Origin: Belnapia mucosa
GTDB lineage: Bacteria > Pseudomonadota > Alphaproteobacteria > Acetobacterales > Acetobacteraceae
Assembly (NCBI RefSeq): GCF_016775475.1
Contig: NZ_JAEUXJ010000027.1
Span: 1-36,281, forward strand
Reading direction: 5' to 3'
DNA: 36,281 nt
In this document: positions 7,805 through 16,281 of the stretch, in pieces
Layout of the letters: each line of letters begins with the position of its first letter
Numbering within the stretch: the first letter of the stretch is position 1
Notes under the pieces: model-generated
Databases searched by the model: none
The model's input: only the letters and a program-made list of their open reading frames with translations
What the model was told of the DNA's origin: nothing
Program-made: the position numbers and the translations under genes

Positions 7805-8560
7805 AGGTGGCTTGCGCCCGCATGTCTCGTCCGCCAACCTTTCGAACCTGCCCCTTCCTGATCATCGCCATGGCCTCGTAGCCCGCCAGCGTTCGTCGTG
7901 CGGTATGGAAACTGCCGAAGCCCAGCCCCGGTCTGACCAGGCGTTTCACGCGCCGATGGTCTTGTTCCACTATGTTATTGAGGTACTTGCATTGCCGTAG
8001 CCGCGAGCGTCGCCACAGCTCGCCGTCCTCTTTCATCTGTTCGACAGCGCAGGGGTAAGCTGGGTTCTTGTCCACGGTGATGGTGCGCGGGTTCACCGTA
8101 TGCGGCTGGCCCAGCGCCTTGCGGAAGAAGCACTTCGCGGCCTCCACGTCCCGCTCGGCCGAGAGCAGAAAGTCGATCGTCTGGCCGCGGCTGTCCACCG
8201 CCCGATACAGATAGCTCCAGCGGCCCTTCACTCGAACATAGGTCTCGTCGACCCTCCATGAGCCGTTGCTCGAGCGCAGGTGCGGCCGGATCCGCTTCTC
8301 GATCTCCCGCGCGTAGGTCTGGACCCAGCGGAAGATGGTGGTGTGTGCGATCTCTACGCTGCGGTCGGCCAGCATGAGTTCGAGATCGCGATAGCTCACC
8401 GGGAACATGAGATACCAGCGGACCGCCCAGAGGATCACCTCTGCAGTGAACTGCCGCCCCTTGAAGGACTGATCCGGCCTCACCGAGGCCACTCGCCGCC
8501 GTCTCGCCATGCCGAGGTTTGTACCTGCTCGAGAATGCTCCGCAAGCTCACAACGGAACC
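7720..8560 (-). mobile_element. IS6-family insertion sequence (about 0.84 kb), apparently intact
   Basis: The imperfect terminal repeats begin GGTTACGGTG at 7720 and, read inward on the other strand, GGTTCCGTTG at 8560; both continue into a TTGCGG about 14 bases in. The length and single transposase gene fit IS6. Bases outside the ends (7712-7719 and 8561-8568) do not form the 8-bp duplication made by fresh IS6 insertion, so the flanks have probably been rearranged since insertion. Confidence 0.8.
7785..8510 (-). CDS. IS6-family transposase (full length)
   Basis: The 241-residue enzyme starts at the ATG at 8510 (MARRRRVASVRPDQSFKGRQF). It has the IS6 layout: a basic N-terminal helix-turn-helix (DLELMLADRSVEIAHTTIFRWV) and a DDE domain with WRVDETYVRV (first D), TVDKNPAYPCAV (second D) and NNIVEQDHRRVKR (E). 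It ends ATFIAELF, near-complete for the family (about 235-245 residues). The open frame continues upstream through the IS end into downstream kinase sequence, but that part has no family match. No damage is visible, so the element could be active. Confidence 0.9.
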   Translation of the reverse strand: MARRRRVASVRPDQSFKGRQFTAEVILWAVRWYLMFPVSYRDLELMLADRSVEIAHTTIFRWVQTYAREIEKRIRPHLRSSNGSWRVDETYVRVKGRWSYLYRAVDSRGQTIDFLLSAERDVEAAKCFFRKALGQPHTVNPRTITVDKNPAYPCAVEQMKEDGELWRRSRLRQCKYLNNIVEQDHRRVKRLVRPGLGFGSFHTARRTLAGYEAMAMIRKGQVRKVGGRDMRAQATFIAELF

Positions 8561-8568
8561 TCCTGAAC

Positions 8569-8853
8569 CACCCGGCAGAACCGGTCGGTGTCGGGCGCAT
8601 CTGGTCCGCCGGATCAGGCCGGGTCGGCGGCCGGATGCCGCGGCCTCGGAGGCACCCCATCGAGGCCGAGCGTGACACCGGCTGGGACCCACGCCTCGAC
8701 GATCGTGCCGCCCGGATCGGCCGGCCGCACCACCAAGCGGCCGCCGAGTTGGCGCATGCGCTCCCGCATGCCGACCAGCCCAACCCCGAAGACGATGGGG
8801 TCTCTGTCGTCCTCCGCCGGGAGCGCCCGCACGCCTGCGAACCCGCGGCCGTT
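8569..8853. repeat. 285-bp direct repeat, copy 1 (kinase 3' end)
   Basis: It matches 30058-30342 in the same orientation with a single difference seen by eye (T at 8585 against C). It covers the last about 80 codons of the histidine kinase and 45 bp downstream. Identity drops sharply to about 80% right after 8853. Confidence 0.9.
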
Positions 8854-10761
8854 GTCCTGCACGGCTAGCAGTACCGTACTTGGTCCGTGGTCCGCCGGCC
8901 TATCCTTAGCCACCGTCAGTCTCACCTGCACTTGGCTGCCGCCAGAGTGGCGGTGCGCGTTGCCGAGCGCCTCCTGCGCCACTCGGAACAGCGCGGCCTC
9001 GATCTCCTGGGACATGCGATGGTCCGTCAGCCCGGGGTCCACCTCGACGATGACTGCGAGGCCGCTGCGTCGCTCGAGACCCTTCGCGTACCACCTTAGC
9101 GCCGCGGGCAACCCCATCTCGTCGAGCAGGGGGGGATGGAGAAGATAGGCGAGCGTGCGGATCTCCCGCTGGCTTTCCTCGATCAGCGACAGCGTTTCCT
9201 CGACCGCATCGTCCGCCTCCGTTGTGAGCTCCGACGACACAGTACGAACTCGCGCAGCGGCGAAGCTAGCACCGACGAGGATCTGCGCTGTACTGTCGTG
9301 AAGCTCGCGTGCGATCCGGCGCCTCTCATCGTCCTGTAGTGTCAGGAGCCTGCCGCCGAGGCCACGGAGCGCCGCTTCGGCCCGCCGGCGATCGGTGACG
9401 TCCCGCGCGCTGCCCAGAAGCCGGACCACGCGCCCGCTGACTGGGTCGCGCACCGGGGCCAGACTGGTCTCCCAGTTATGCCGACCGGTGGGCAGATCAA
9501 GGCTCTCGTCGTAGCGCAGCGCGATCCCGGTCTCGACGCAGCGTCGACACCTCTCAACCAACGGTGTCGCCATCGCCAACGGAAGGCACTCTCGTGGCTC
9601 GCGGCCCACAACCGACCAGGACCGAAGGCCACTCAGCCGCTCGTGCGCCGGATTCAGCCCCTCGAAGGTAAATTTGTCACCCTCAACGGAGAGCACGAAC
9701 AGCGCCTCTCCGGTGTGCTGCCAATAGGTACGGTACTGCATTTCCGCCTCGCGTTGGCGAGTACGGGCCTGGGCCACGAACGTATGCAGCACCTGGATTG
9801 GGCGATCGGCCCCACGGGCCACCAGCATCGTCAGCGCGACGGCAGCGATGGCGAGTGCCGCCCCCCCAGCGATGAGCAGGCGGACGGTACGGTGGACCGG
9901 CGCGGTTTCAGCATTCCAGGGCACCTCGATGAACGCCGTCCAGTCCGACATCGGCGAGCGAGCGAAGGCGACTAGGACGGGTGCGCCGTCACGGTCGCCG
10001 ATGAAGATGCCTTGCGCCTTGGGGTCGCGGAGCCGCTCCATCCATGCCTCGGGAACGGCCGGACCGGCCGGCCTTTCGATCATCCGTGCGTGCGCGACCG
10101 TAGCCCGATACTTGTCGACGAGGATACCGCGCCATCCCGACTGCAACGGCAGCTCCTCGAGAATGCGGGTGATACGCCGATCTGACAGGACGGTATCAAA
10201 GAGATGCGCGACTTTGTCGTCGATTAGGACCGGGATCGTGACTGCGACGACATGCATCTGTGCCAAGGCCCCCCAGACCACCGGGCTGACCACGAGCTGG
10301 GGCGCTGCGAAGACGCGCCCCAAGGTTGCCTGAGTTCCAGCATTGAAGTCGGCGATACTTGGCAGGGGAGCACCGAACGGCCGGCGCGTGTTCAGCAATT
10401 GCCGTTCCCGGTCCCAGAGGACGAACCACGTCTCGTCAGGAAGGGGCGTCGCGGCGAGCTGGTCGTGAAATGCCGCGAGGTTGTTCGCGCGCAGCGCTGG
10501 CGAGGTGGCGAGCGCTTCCATCCGCGCGATTGAGGCCGCGATCTCCCGGTCGGCCGCACCGGCAATGGCGAGCGCGACCATCAGCGCACCATCCTCGATA
10601 GACCGTTGCTCGAGCGAGGCACGATGCAGCGCCAGCCCCGTCGCAAGACCAAGGCCGCCGACGATGCACAGAACGGCTAGCACGATGAGCCTTACCCGCA
10701 TTCTTACGGTCGGCGCAGCCTCCGGGCCCGGTTGGCTTTCGGGTAGTGCCGCCTGGTCCAT
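8614..10761 (-). CDS. Membrane sensor histidine kinase (Cache-like sensor, PAS, HisKA_3, HATPase)
   Basis: The 715-residue protein starts at the ATG at 10761, which has GGGGAGG eight bases upstream; the frame opens earlier without support. Order: TM helix 1 (about 24-46), a large periplasmic region (47-293) of the size of a double-Cache sensor, TM helix 2 (294-314), a PAS region (about 343-456), a HisKA_3 dimerisation domain with the phospho-accepting His in RRRIARELHDSTAQ (H488), and a HATPase (about 581-694) with DNGRGF and GVGLVGMRERM boxes. HisKA_3 kinases pair with NarL/LuxR-type response regulators, and one is divergently encoded at 11027. The ligand is unknown. Its 3' end abuts the IS6 element. 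A 285-bp stretch of it is repeated at 30058. Confidence 0.9.
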   Translation of the reverse strand: MDQAALPESQPGPEAAPTVRMRVRLIVLAVLCIVGGLGLATGLALHRASLEQRSIEDGALMVALAIAGAADREIAASIARMEALATSPALRANNLAAFHDQLAATPLPDETWFVLWDRERQLLNTRRPFGAPLPSIADFNAGTQATLGRVFAAPQLVVSPVVWGALAQMHVVAVTIPVLIDDKVAHLFDTVLSDRRITRILEELPLQSGWRGILVDKYRATVAHARMIERPAGPAVPEAWMERLRDPKAQGIFIGDRDGAPVLVAFARSPMSDWTAFIEVPWNAETAPVHRTVRLLIAGGAALAIAAVALTMLVARGADRPIQVLHTFVAQARTRQREAEMQYRTYWQHTGEALFVLSVEGDKFTFEGLNPAHERLSGLRSWSVVGREPRECLPLAMATPLVERCRRCVETGIALRYDESLDLPTGRHNWETSLAPVRDPVSGRVVRLLGSARDVTDRRRAEAALRGLGGRLLTLQDDERRRIARELHDSTAQILVGASFAAARVRTVSSELTTEADDAVEETLSLIEESQREIRTLAYLLHPPLLDEMGLPAALRWYAKGLERRSGLAVIVEVDPGLTDHRMSQEIEAALFRVAQEALGNAHRHSGGSQVQVRLTVAKDRPADHGPSTVLLAVQDNGRGFAGVRALPAEDDRDPIVFGVGLVGMRERMRQLGGRLVVRPADPGGTIVEAWVPAGVTLGLDGVPPRPRHPAADPA

Positions 10762-11026
10762 GGCAGTAGCCTCCCCAGCGCGGCCGCCATAGCACCACAT
10801 GCGTACGGCCAAAGCGACGACGCAACCAACCACCTATATCGACAAATCGCGATGGCCTCCGGTTCAGTGGGGTTAATGGGCCCATCGGGCTAGCCCCAGG
10901 CGCCGGAGATCGGAACACCTAGGCCGTCCATCAGTGTTTTGGCCAATGCCGCGCGGCGGCGCCGGGTGCTAGGCCTTCGGTATGCCCTGCCCGGCAGCGA
11001 CCGCCACTCGCCGAAGGGAACAGAAC
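10762..11026. promoter_or_regulatory. Shared divergent promoter region of kinase and response regulator
   Basis: This 265-bp interval between the divergent kinase and regulator starts must hold both promoters. At 10932-10950 it carries TTTTGGCCAATGCC, one base off the TTGGCCGATGCC core repeated upstream of other genes in the window and about 75 bp before the regulator start. No sigma-70 boxes could be assigned with confidence. Confidence 0.5.
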
Positions 11027-11665
11027 TTGGTCCGCATCCTCCTGGCCGACGACCACGACATCGTGCGCCATGGCCTGCGGGACATGATCGCGCGGCACCC
11101 GGGTTGGGAGGTGTGCGGCGAGGCGCGCAACGGCCGTGAGGCCATCGACATGGTGGCCGCGCTCAGGCCCGATGTCGCCGTTGTGGACATGGTCTTACCC
11201 GACCTTGACGGGATTGCAGTGACCCAGGCGATCCGGGTGGCTAGTCCCGCGACCGAGGTGCTGGTGTTCACCATGCACGCGTCCGAGGACTTGGCCGCCG
11301 CCGTTCTCGCTGCGGGCGGTCGCGGATGCCTGCTCAAGTCTGTCGCCGTGCGATCGGTCGTGACCGCGATCGAGACCGTCGCCGCGCACCGGCCCTACTT
11401 CCCGCCCGACGCCCCCGACGCAGTACGCGACCACCTCCGCCGTACCTCCGCGGGTGCCGAGGCGCTACGGCTGCTCTCACCCCGCGAGCGTGAGGTCGTC
11501 CGGCTTCTCGCCGAGGGCCTCGACCGCCGCGCGGTCGCCACGCATCTCGGCATCGGCGAGCGGACGGTGAAGGCGCACCAGGAGGCGGTGATGCTGAAGA
11601 CCGGCGCGCGCTCCGTCGCCGACCTCGTGCGCTACGCCCTGCGCAACGGCATCGTCGGGTCCTGA
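11027..11665 (+). CDS. NarL/LuxR-type response regulator 1
   Basis: The 212-residue protein has a receiver domain (acidic DDHD at 8-11, phospho-acceptor D54 in AVVDMVLPD, T82 and K104) and a C-terminal LuxR-type helix-turn-helix (LSPREREVVRLLAEGLDRRAVATHLGIGERTVKAHQ). The TTG at 11027 is preferred because it gives MVRILLADDHD, the exact start of the second regulator in this window, and follows AAGGGA; the frame opens 45 bases earlier at 10982. Around K104 it reads GGRGCLLKSVAV rather than the more usual GYLLKSDA. It is divergent from the kinase at 8614-10761, its likely partner, and is followed by the FGE/sulfatase block. Confidence 0.9.
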   Translation: MVRILLADDHDIVRHGLRDMIARHPGWEVCGEARNGREAIDMVAALRPDVAVVDMVLPDLDGIAVTQAIRVASPATEVLVFTMHASEDLAAAVLAAGGRGCLLKSVAVRSVVTAIETVAAHRPYFPPDAPDAVRDHLRRTSAGAEALRLLSPREREVVRLLAEGLDRRAVATHLGIGERTVKAHQEAVMLKTGARSVADLVRYALRNGIVGS

Positions 11666-11707
11666 GGACCCGGTCGGGCCTCCTCGGCAATCGCCATCAC
11701 GTCCTAT

Positions 11708-11726
11708 CGGGAATTTGGCCGATGCC
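11708..11726 (+). promoter_or_regulatory. Recurring motif upstream of the FGE gene
   Basis: CGGGAATTTGGCCGATGCC ends about 100 bp before the FGE start. The pattern GGGANNNGGCCGATRCC recurs upstream of other genes here (23401, 28968, 29994, 30481). A regulator-binding or promoter role is inference. Confidence 0.45.
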
Positions 11727-11828
11727 AGCCACCCCTCGCGCCGTCGCAGATTAACGAAAGGCTAGGTCGGACGCCGATCCCCTTCTCCGGGGGCGCCGCG
11801 ACCCGCGCCGCGGAGGCCCGCACACCCG

Positions 11829-12848
11829 ATGACGCCGACGCAGCACCAGCGACCCTGCCCGCGGGCTCCCGGAGGAGGAGGCGCCGCAGCCGCGGACGGA
11901 ATGCGGCGGATCCCCGGCGGGGAATTCCTGATGGGCTCCGACCGGCACTACCCGGAGGAGCGGCCGGCGCACCGGGCCCGGGTCGACGGATTTCTGGCCG
12001 ACGCTACTGCTGTCACCAACGCCGCCTTCGCCGCCTTCGTCGCAGCCACGGGCTACGTCACAGTCGCCGAACGCCCGCTCGACCCCGCGCTCTACCCCGG
12101 CGCGCACCCCGAGGCTCTCAGGCCGGGCTCGCTGGTGTTCCGCATGACGGACGGGCCCGTGGACACCAGAGATTACCGCAACTGGTGGACCTGGACGCCG
12201 GGGGCCTCCTGGAGGCACCCGGAGGGGCCCGGCAGCACAGTCATCGGCCGCAAAGACCACCCCGTGGTCCAGGTCGCCTTTGAGGACGCTGAGGCCTACG
12301 CCGCCTGGGCCGGCAAGGCGCTGCCGACCGAGGCGGAGTGGGAGCTCGCCGCCCGCGGCGGACTCGATGGCGCGGAGTTCGCCTGGGGGGACGAGCTGAC
12401 GCCGGGCGGCGTGCACCTCGCCAATACATGGCAGGGCCCGTTCCCCTGGCGGGACTTCACGGCCGACGGCTTCGCGGGCACCTGCCCCGTCCGGAGCTAT
12501 CCCCCCAACGGCCACGGCCTATTCGAGGTGTGCGGGAACGTCTGGGAGTGGACGACCGACTGGTGGGTCGGGGGCCATGTGCCAACCGATCTGGTCAAGC
12601 CAGACTGTTGTTCTCCTGCGGATCCGCGCGGCCCAACGGCGGAGGCCTCCTTCGATCCCGCTCAGCCGGCCATCCGCATTCCGCGGAAGGTGGTCAAGGG
12701 CGGCTCATTCCTCTGCGCGCCGAGCTACTGCCGACGCTACCGCCCGGCGGCGCGCCACGCGCAGATGGTGGACACCGGCATGAGCCACATCGGCTTCCGC
12801 TGCGTCCGCCGCGGCATCCCCATATCCCAAGGAGATCAATCCAAATGA
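11829..12848 (+). CDS. Formylglycine-generating enzyme (SUMF1/FGE family)
   Basis: The 339-residue protein has the FGE-sulfatase fold hallmarks: RIPGGEFLMGSD near the N-terminus, HPVVQVAFEDAEAYAAWAGK, LPTEAEWELAARGG, and GLFEVCGNVWEWTTDWW. The C-terminal active-site segment VKGGSFLCAPSYCRRYRPAAR keeps both catalytic cysteines (C296 and C301), which marks true aerobic, copper-using FGE rather than the many inactive relatives. FGE converts a sulfatase active-site cysteine to formylglycine in the cytoplasm. The next gene is a Cys-type sulfatase whose ATG overlaps this stop (ATGA), so enzyme and substrate are co-translated. The start at 11829 is supported because the degenerate copy at 30605 keeps the same GGAGG...ATGACGCCG context. 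Confidence 0.92.
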   Translation: MTPTQHQRPCPRAPGGGGAAAADGMRRIPGGEFLMGSDRHYPEERPAHRARVDGFLADATAVTNAAFAAFVAATGYVTVAERPLDPALYPGAHPEALRPGSLVFRMTDGPVDTRDYRNWWTWTPGASWRHPEGPGSTVIGRKDHPVVQVAFEDAEAYAAWAGKALPTEAEWELAARGGLDGAEFAWGDELTPGGVHLANTWQGPFPWRDFTADGFAGTCPVRSYPPNGHGLFEVCGNVWEWTTDWWVGGHVPTDLVKPDCCSPADPRGPTAEASFDPAQPAIRIPRKVVKGGSFLCAPSYCRRYRPAARHAQMVDTGMSHIGFRCVRRGIPISQGDQSK

Positions 12849-14530
12849 CCAAGGAGAGCAACGGCCGCTCGCGTCGCGCCATGCTGCTTGGAGGTGCGGC
12901 TAGTCTGGCTGCCGGCACAGTCAGTGGTCTGCAGGTAGCACAGGCACAGCAACGTCCGGCGACGCAGGCCCAGGCTCCGGTACCGACTCCCGTGCCGCCG
13001 TCCGCGGCGGCGGGTGCACGCCGGCCAAACATTCTGGTGATCTGGGGGGATGACGTCGGCGTCCACAACATCAGTGCCTACAATCATGGAATCATGGGCT
13101 ATCGCACGCCCAACATCGACCGCATCGCGCGCGAGGGCGCGATGTTCACCGACAGCTATGCGCAGCAGTCCTGCACCGCTGGCCGAGCTTCCTTCATCCT
13201 GGGACAACACCCGTTTCGCACTGGCCTGCTCACTATCGGCATGCCCGGCAGCGAGCACGGCATCCCTGACTGGACACCGACGATTGCGACGCTGCTGAAG
13301 GAACGCGGTTACGCCACAGCGCAATACGGCAAAAACCACCTTGGCGACCGCGACAAGCACCTCCCAACCAACAACGGCTTCGACGAATTCTTCGGCAACC
13401 TCTACCACCTCAATGCCGAGGAGGAGCCGCAGACCTATTACTACCCGCGCGACCCGGAGTTCCGCCGCAACTTCGGCCCGCGCGGCGTCATCCGCTCACG
13501 CCGTAATGCCGATGGTACAGTCCAGATCGAGGATACGGGGCCGCTCTCTGTTGAGCGCATGCCCACGGTGGACGAGGAGTTCCTCACTGCCGGGCTCGAT
13601 TTTATGGACCGCCAGGCACGCGCGAACACGCCCTTTTTCCTGTGGTTCAACAGCACGCGCATGCACATCTGGACCCACCTGAAGAAGGAGAGTTACGGCC
13701 GCACCGGCGTCGGAATCTACCCGGATGGCATGGTCGAGCACGATGGCCACGTCGGGCAAATCCTACAGAAGCTCGATGAACTCGGGATCGCCGATAACAC
13801 CATCGTTGTTTATGGCACCGATAACGGCGCCGAAACCGTCTCCTGGCCAGACGGCGGTACCACGCCATTTTACAGCGAGAAGGGAACTACCTGGGAGGGC
13901 GGCTTCCGCGTGCCGCAGATGATCCGCTGGCCTGGCGTGGTTCGTCCGGGGACGATCATCAACGACATCATGTCGCACGAGGACTGGATGCCGACGCTGT
14001 TGGCCGCAGCCGGCGAGCCCAACATCGTAGAAAAGCTGAAAACTGGTCACCAAGCGATGGGGCGGACCTGGCGCATCCATGCGGACGGCTTCAACTTCGT
14101 GCCCTTCCTCCGTGGCGAGCAACCGAAGGGACCGCGCGATGCGATCTACTATTTCAGCCAGGGCGGCGATCTGAATGCAGTGCGCTGGAACGACTGGAAG
14201 GTCCACTTCGCGATTCAACAGGGTAACATCGCCACCGGCGTGCGCAATGTGCCGAGCTGGCCAATGGTCGTGAACCTGCGTGCTGACCCTTACGAGAAAG
14301 CTCCGCACGAGGCGCAACTCGGTTACCTGCGTTGGTATGCCGACAACATGTGGCTGTTCGTGCCAGTGCAAGCGAAGGTTAAGGAGTTTGTCACAACAAT
14401 CCCCGATTACCCGTTCGCGTCGGGCGCCACACTGAACGCGGCTGGCTTTAACTACAACACGCTACGCGCCCAAGATGCACTCCAGCGGCTTCGCCAACTC
14501 GAGAGCTTCTCGGTGCCGGTGGGACGCTGA
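12845..14530 (+). CDS. Tat-exported arylsulfatase, Cys-type
   Basis: This 561-residue protein begins with a twin-arginine signal (SRRAMLLGG... to about residue 34) and a Pro/Ala/Gln-rich linker. The sulfatase domain follows, with metal ligands WGDD (D69, D70), the active-site motif C110-T-A-G-R fitting C-x-P/A-x-R, YGKNHLG (K163), RMHIWTH (H274), YGTDNGAE (D326, N327) and SEKGTTWEGG (K346). C110 needs conversion to formylglycine by FGE, encoded directly upstream with a 4-base overlap. Tat export moves folded protein, which fits modification in the cytoplasm before transport. The substrate is not determined; the family acts on sulfate esters of aryl, steroid, sugar or lipid type. Possible scavenging or remodelling of envelope sulfate esters is inference. 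Confidence 0.92.
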   Translation: MTKESNGRSRRAMLLGGAASLAAGTVSGLQVAQAQQRPATQAQAPVPTPVPPSAAAGARRPNILVIWGDDVGVHNISAYNHGIMGYRTPNIDRIAREGAMFTDSYAQQSCTAGRASFILGQHPFRTGLLTIGMPGSEHGIPDWTPTIATLLKERGYATAQYGKNHLGDRDKHLPTNNGFDEFFGNLYHLNAEEEPQTYYYPRDPEFRRNFGPRGVIRSRRNADGTVQIEDTGPLSVERMPTVDEEFLTAGLDFMDRQARANTPFFLWFNSTRMHIWTHLKKESYGRTGVGIYPDGMVEHDGHVGQILQKLDELGIADNTIVVYGTDNGAETVSWPDGGTTPFYSEKGTTWEGGFRVPQMIRWPGVVRPGTIINDIMSHEDWMPTLLAAAGEPNIVEKLKTGHQAMGRTWRIHADGFNFVPFLRGEQPKGPRDAIYYFSQGGDLNAVRWNDWKVHFAIQQGNIATGVRNVPSWPMVVNLRADPYEKAPHEAQLGYLRWYADNMWLFVPVQAKVKEFVTTIPDYPFASGATLNAAGFNYNTLRAQDALQRLRQLESFSVPVGR

Positions 14531-14748
14531 ACCGATGCTCGCCGGCCGCCCTCATTATCTACGGGGTGCCTCGCTGGCGGGCGCTCCCTGCCGGCTAGGC
14601 TACTGCCGGACACACCATCCGGGCAACGCAGGTGGATGGTGCGACGGCGGACACCGCCGGCCAGCACGGCAAATCGTCGCTGGCCAATGTCGCCGCGCCG
14701 CCAAAGCCGGCATCCATGATCCCCGCCGCGGGCCAAGGAGGTGCCGCC

Positions 14749-15396
14749 ATGCCCAGGCCGCGAGCCCTGACCTTCGTCGCCAGAGAATTCCGGGAGATGG
14801 TCCCGCCGACCCTGTTCTTCCTGGTGGGCTTCAACCTTGTCGTTCTGACCGGCCACCTCCTGATCGACGACTATCGGCGGCAGCTGTTCAACTACATGGT
14901 CGCGACCACCACCGCGCTGGTGGTGGGGAAGTCCGTCCTGTTAGCGAACGCGCTGCCGTTCCTGCGGCGCTTCGACGGGGCGCCCCTCGTCGCGCCGATC
15001 CTGTTCAAAACGCTGGTCTACTTCACCGTGGTGCTGGTCGTCCGCTTTGTCGAGGAACTCGTCGAATATTGGATCGGCGGCGGCAGCCTGTCCGGGACAC
15101 TCCGCTACGTCCAAGAGCATTTCGCCTGGCAGCGGTTCGCCGCGGTGCAGATCTGGATCTTCATCCTCTTCCTTGTCTTCACCACGGCTACCGAGTTGGA
15201 CGAGTTGCTCGGGAAGGGCGAGCTTCGCCGGATTCTGTTTGGCCGCTCGGCCGCGAATCGCAGGCTGACGCGTCGCCAGCGGATGCGGACAAGCGAGGAG
15301 CCGCCCGATCGCACGAGTTCGGCCCGGGAGGGGAAGGCCTGCGGAGCGGCGGGTGCCGCACAGGCGGCCCCGAAACCTACGGGAGGGGTCACATAA
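14749..15396 (+). CDS. Four-helix inner-membrane protein of unknown function
   Basis: The 215-residue product starts at an ATG preceded by AGGAGGTG. It has four transmembrane helices (starting around FFLVGFNLVVLTGH, ATTTALVVGKSVLL, LFKTLVYFTVVLVV and IWIFILFLVFTTA) and a long charged C-terminal tail of about 55 residues. No family name is claimed. It lies 218 bp after the sulfatase and its stop overlaps the next start by one base (TAATG), so it belongs to the same transcription unit as the barrel gene. The 14531-14748 interval is GC-rich without a clear gene or terminator. Confidence 0.75.
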   Translation: MPRPRALTFVAREFREMVPPTLFFLVGFNLVVLTGHLLIDDYRRQLFNYMVATTTALVVGKSVLLANALPFLRRFDGAPLVAPILFKTLVYFTVVLVVRFVEELVEYWIGGGSLSGTLRYVQEHFAWQRFAAVQIWIFILFLVFTTATELDELLGKGELRRILFGRSAANRRLTRRQRMRTSEEPPDRTSSAREGKACGAAGAAQAAPKPTGGVT

Positions 15397-16262
15397 TGGC
15401 GCGGACCTTACGGCGCGTGCGTTCCTGGCCGATCGGCGCAGCCCTTGTTCTGGCGGTCGGGTCGGCCGGCGATCTCGCCGCCCAGACGGTGCCCTCCGCC
15501 GAGCCGGGCTGGAGCTTCGCGGTTACGCCTTACGTCTGGGCGCCCTCGATCAACGGCAACCTTCGCTACAGCATTCCCAGATCGACGGGTGGCGCCTCCG
15601 GCGCCAACGTCGGCATGGACGCAACTAATCTCCTCGAGGCGCTGAACTTTGCCGCCATGGTCGCGGCGGAGGCGCGTCACGGCCGCTTCTCCGTCCTTAC
15701 GGACTTTATCTACCTCGACCTCGGCAACAGCAGCAGCGCCGTTCGGTCGGTGGACTTCGTTCAGGTCGGGCGCAATCCGGTCTCCACGACCCTGAATGCC
15801 GGCACGGAGTCCTCCGTTCGCGGTAGCCTGTGGACGCTGGGCGGGGCCTATACCCTCGCGGCCGGTGGTTGGGGCCATGTGGACGCGTTCGCCGGATTGC
15901 GCTGGTTCTCCCTCGAGACGCGTACCGACGTCCGCCTGGCCGCCGACGTCGCCGGCCCGGGCGGCGGACGGAGCTTTGCCCGCACTGGCAGGTTGGCACG
16001 GGACGCTGACCTCTTCGACGGTCTTGTCGGGGTGCGTGGCCGCTTCGAACTCGGTGGTGGATTCCACCTACCTTACGCCTTCGACATCGGCGGCGGTTCC
16101 TCGCGCCTGACCTGGCAGGCCGCTGGCGGCATTGGGTACCAGGCCGGCTGGGCCGACGTCACGCTCGGCTACCGCCATCTTCACTATGATCAGGGGGGCA
16201 ACCGGCTGGTCCAGGACTTCTCGTTCGGCGGGCCGTACCTGGCCCTGAGCTTCCGCTTCTAA
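15396..16262 (+). CDS. Predicted outer-membrane beta-barrel protein
   Basis: The 288-residue protein has a signal peptide (MARTLRRVRSWPIGAALVLAVGSAGDLAAQ) and then alternating aromatic/hydrophobic strands (WSFAVTPYVWAPSING, FSVLTDFIYLDLG, SLWTLGGAYTLAAG, VDAFAGLRWFSLE, WADVTLGYRHLHYD), ending with YLALSFRF, a C-terminal Phe as needed for barrel assembly. The pattern suggests an OmpW-like or general porin-like barrel of about 8-12 strands. GGGAGGGG lies before the ATG; the start overlaps the preceding stop by one base. Within this operon-like block it could supply an outer-membrane pore for substrate or product. That role is inference. Confidence 0.8.
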   Translation: MARTLRRVRSWPIGAALVLAVGSAGDLAAQTVPSAEPGWSFAVTPYVWAPSINGNLRYSIPRSTGGASGANVGMDATNLLEALNFAAMVAAEARHGRFSVLTDFIYLDLGNSSSAVRSVDFVQVGRNPVSTTLNAGTESSVRGSLWTLGGAYTLAAGGWGHVDAFAGLRWFSLETRTDVRLAADVAGPGGGRSFARTGRLARDADLFDGLVGVRGRFELGGGFHLPYAFDIGGGSSRLTWQAAGGIGYQAGWADVTLGYRHLHYDQGGNRLVQDFSFGGPYLALSFRF

Positions 16263-16281
16263 ACAAGGAATGGAGGAAGCC

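Noticed and set aside
14475..15395. 5' part of a 595-codon frame ending in the barrel gene
   Set aside because: Only the part from the ATG at 15396 has a signal peptide and barrel pattern; the upstream part overlaps the four-TM gene in another frame.
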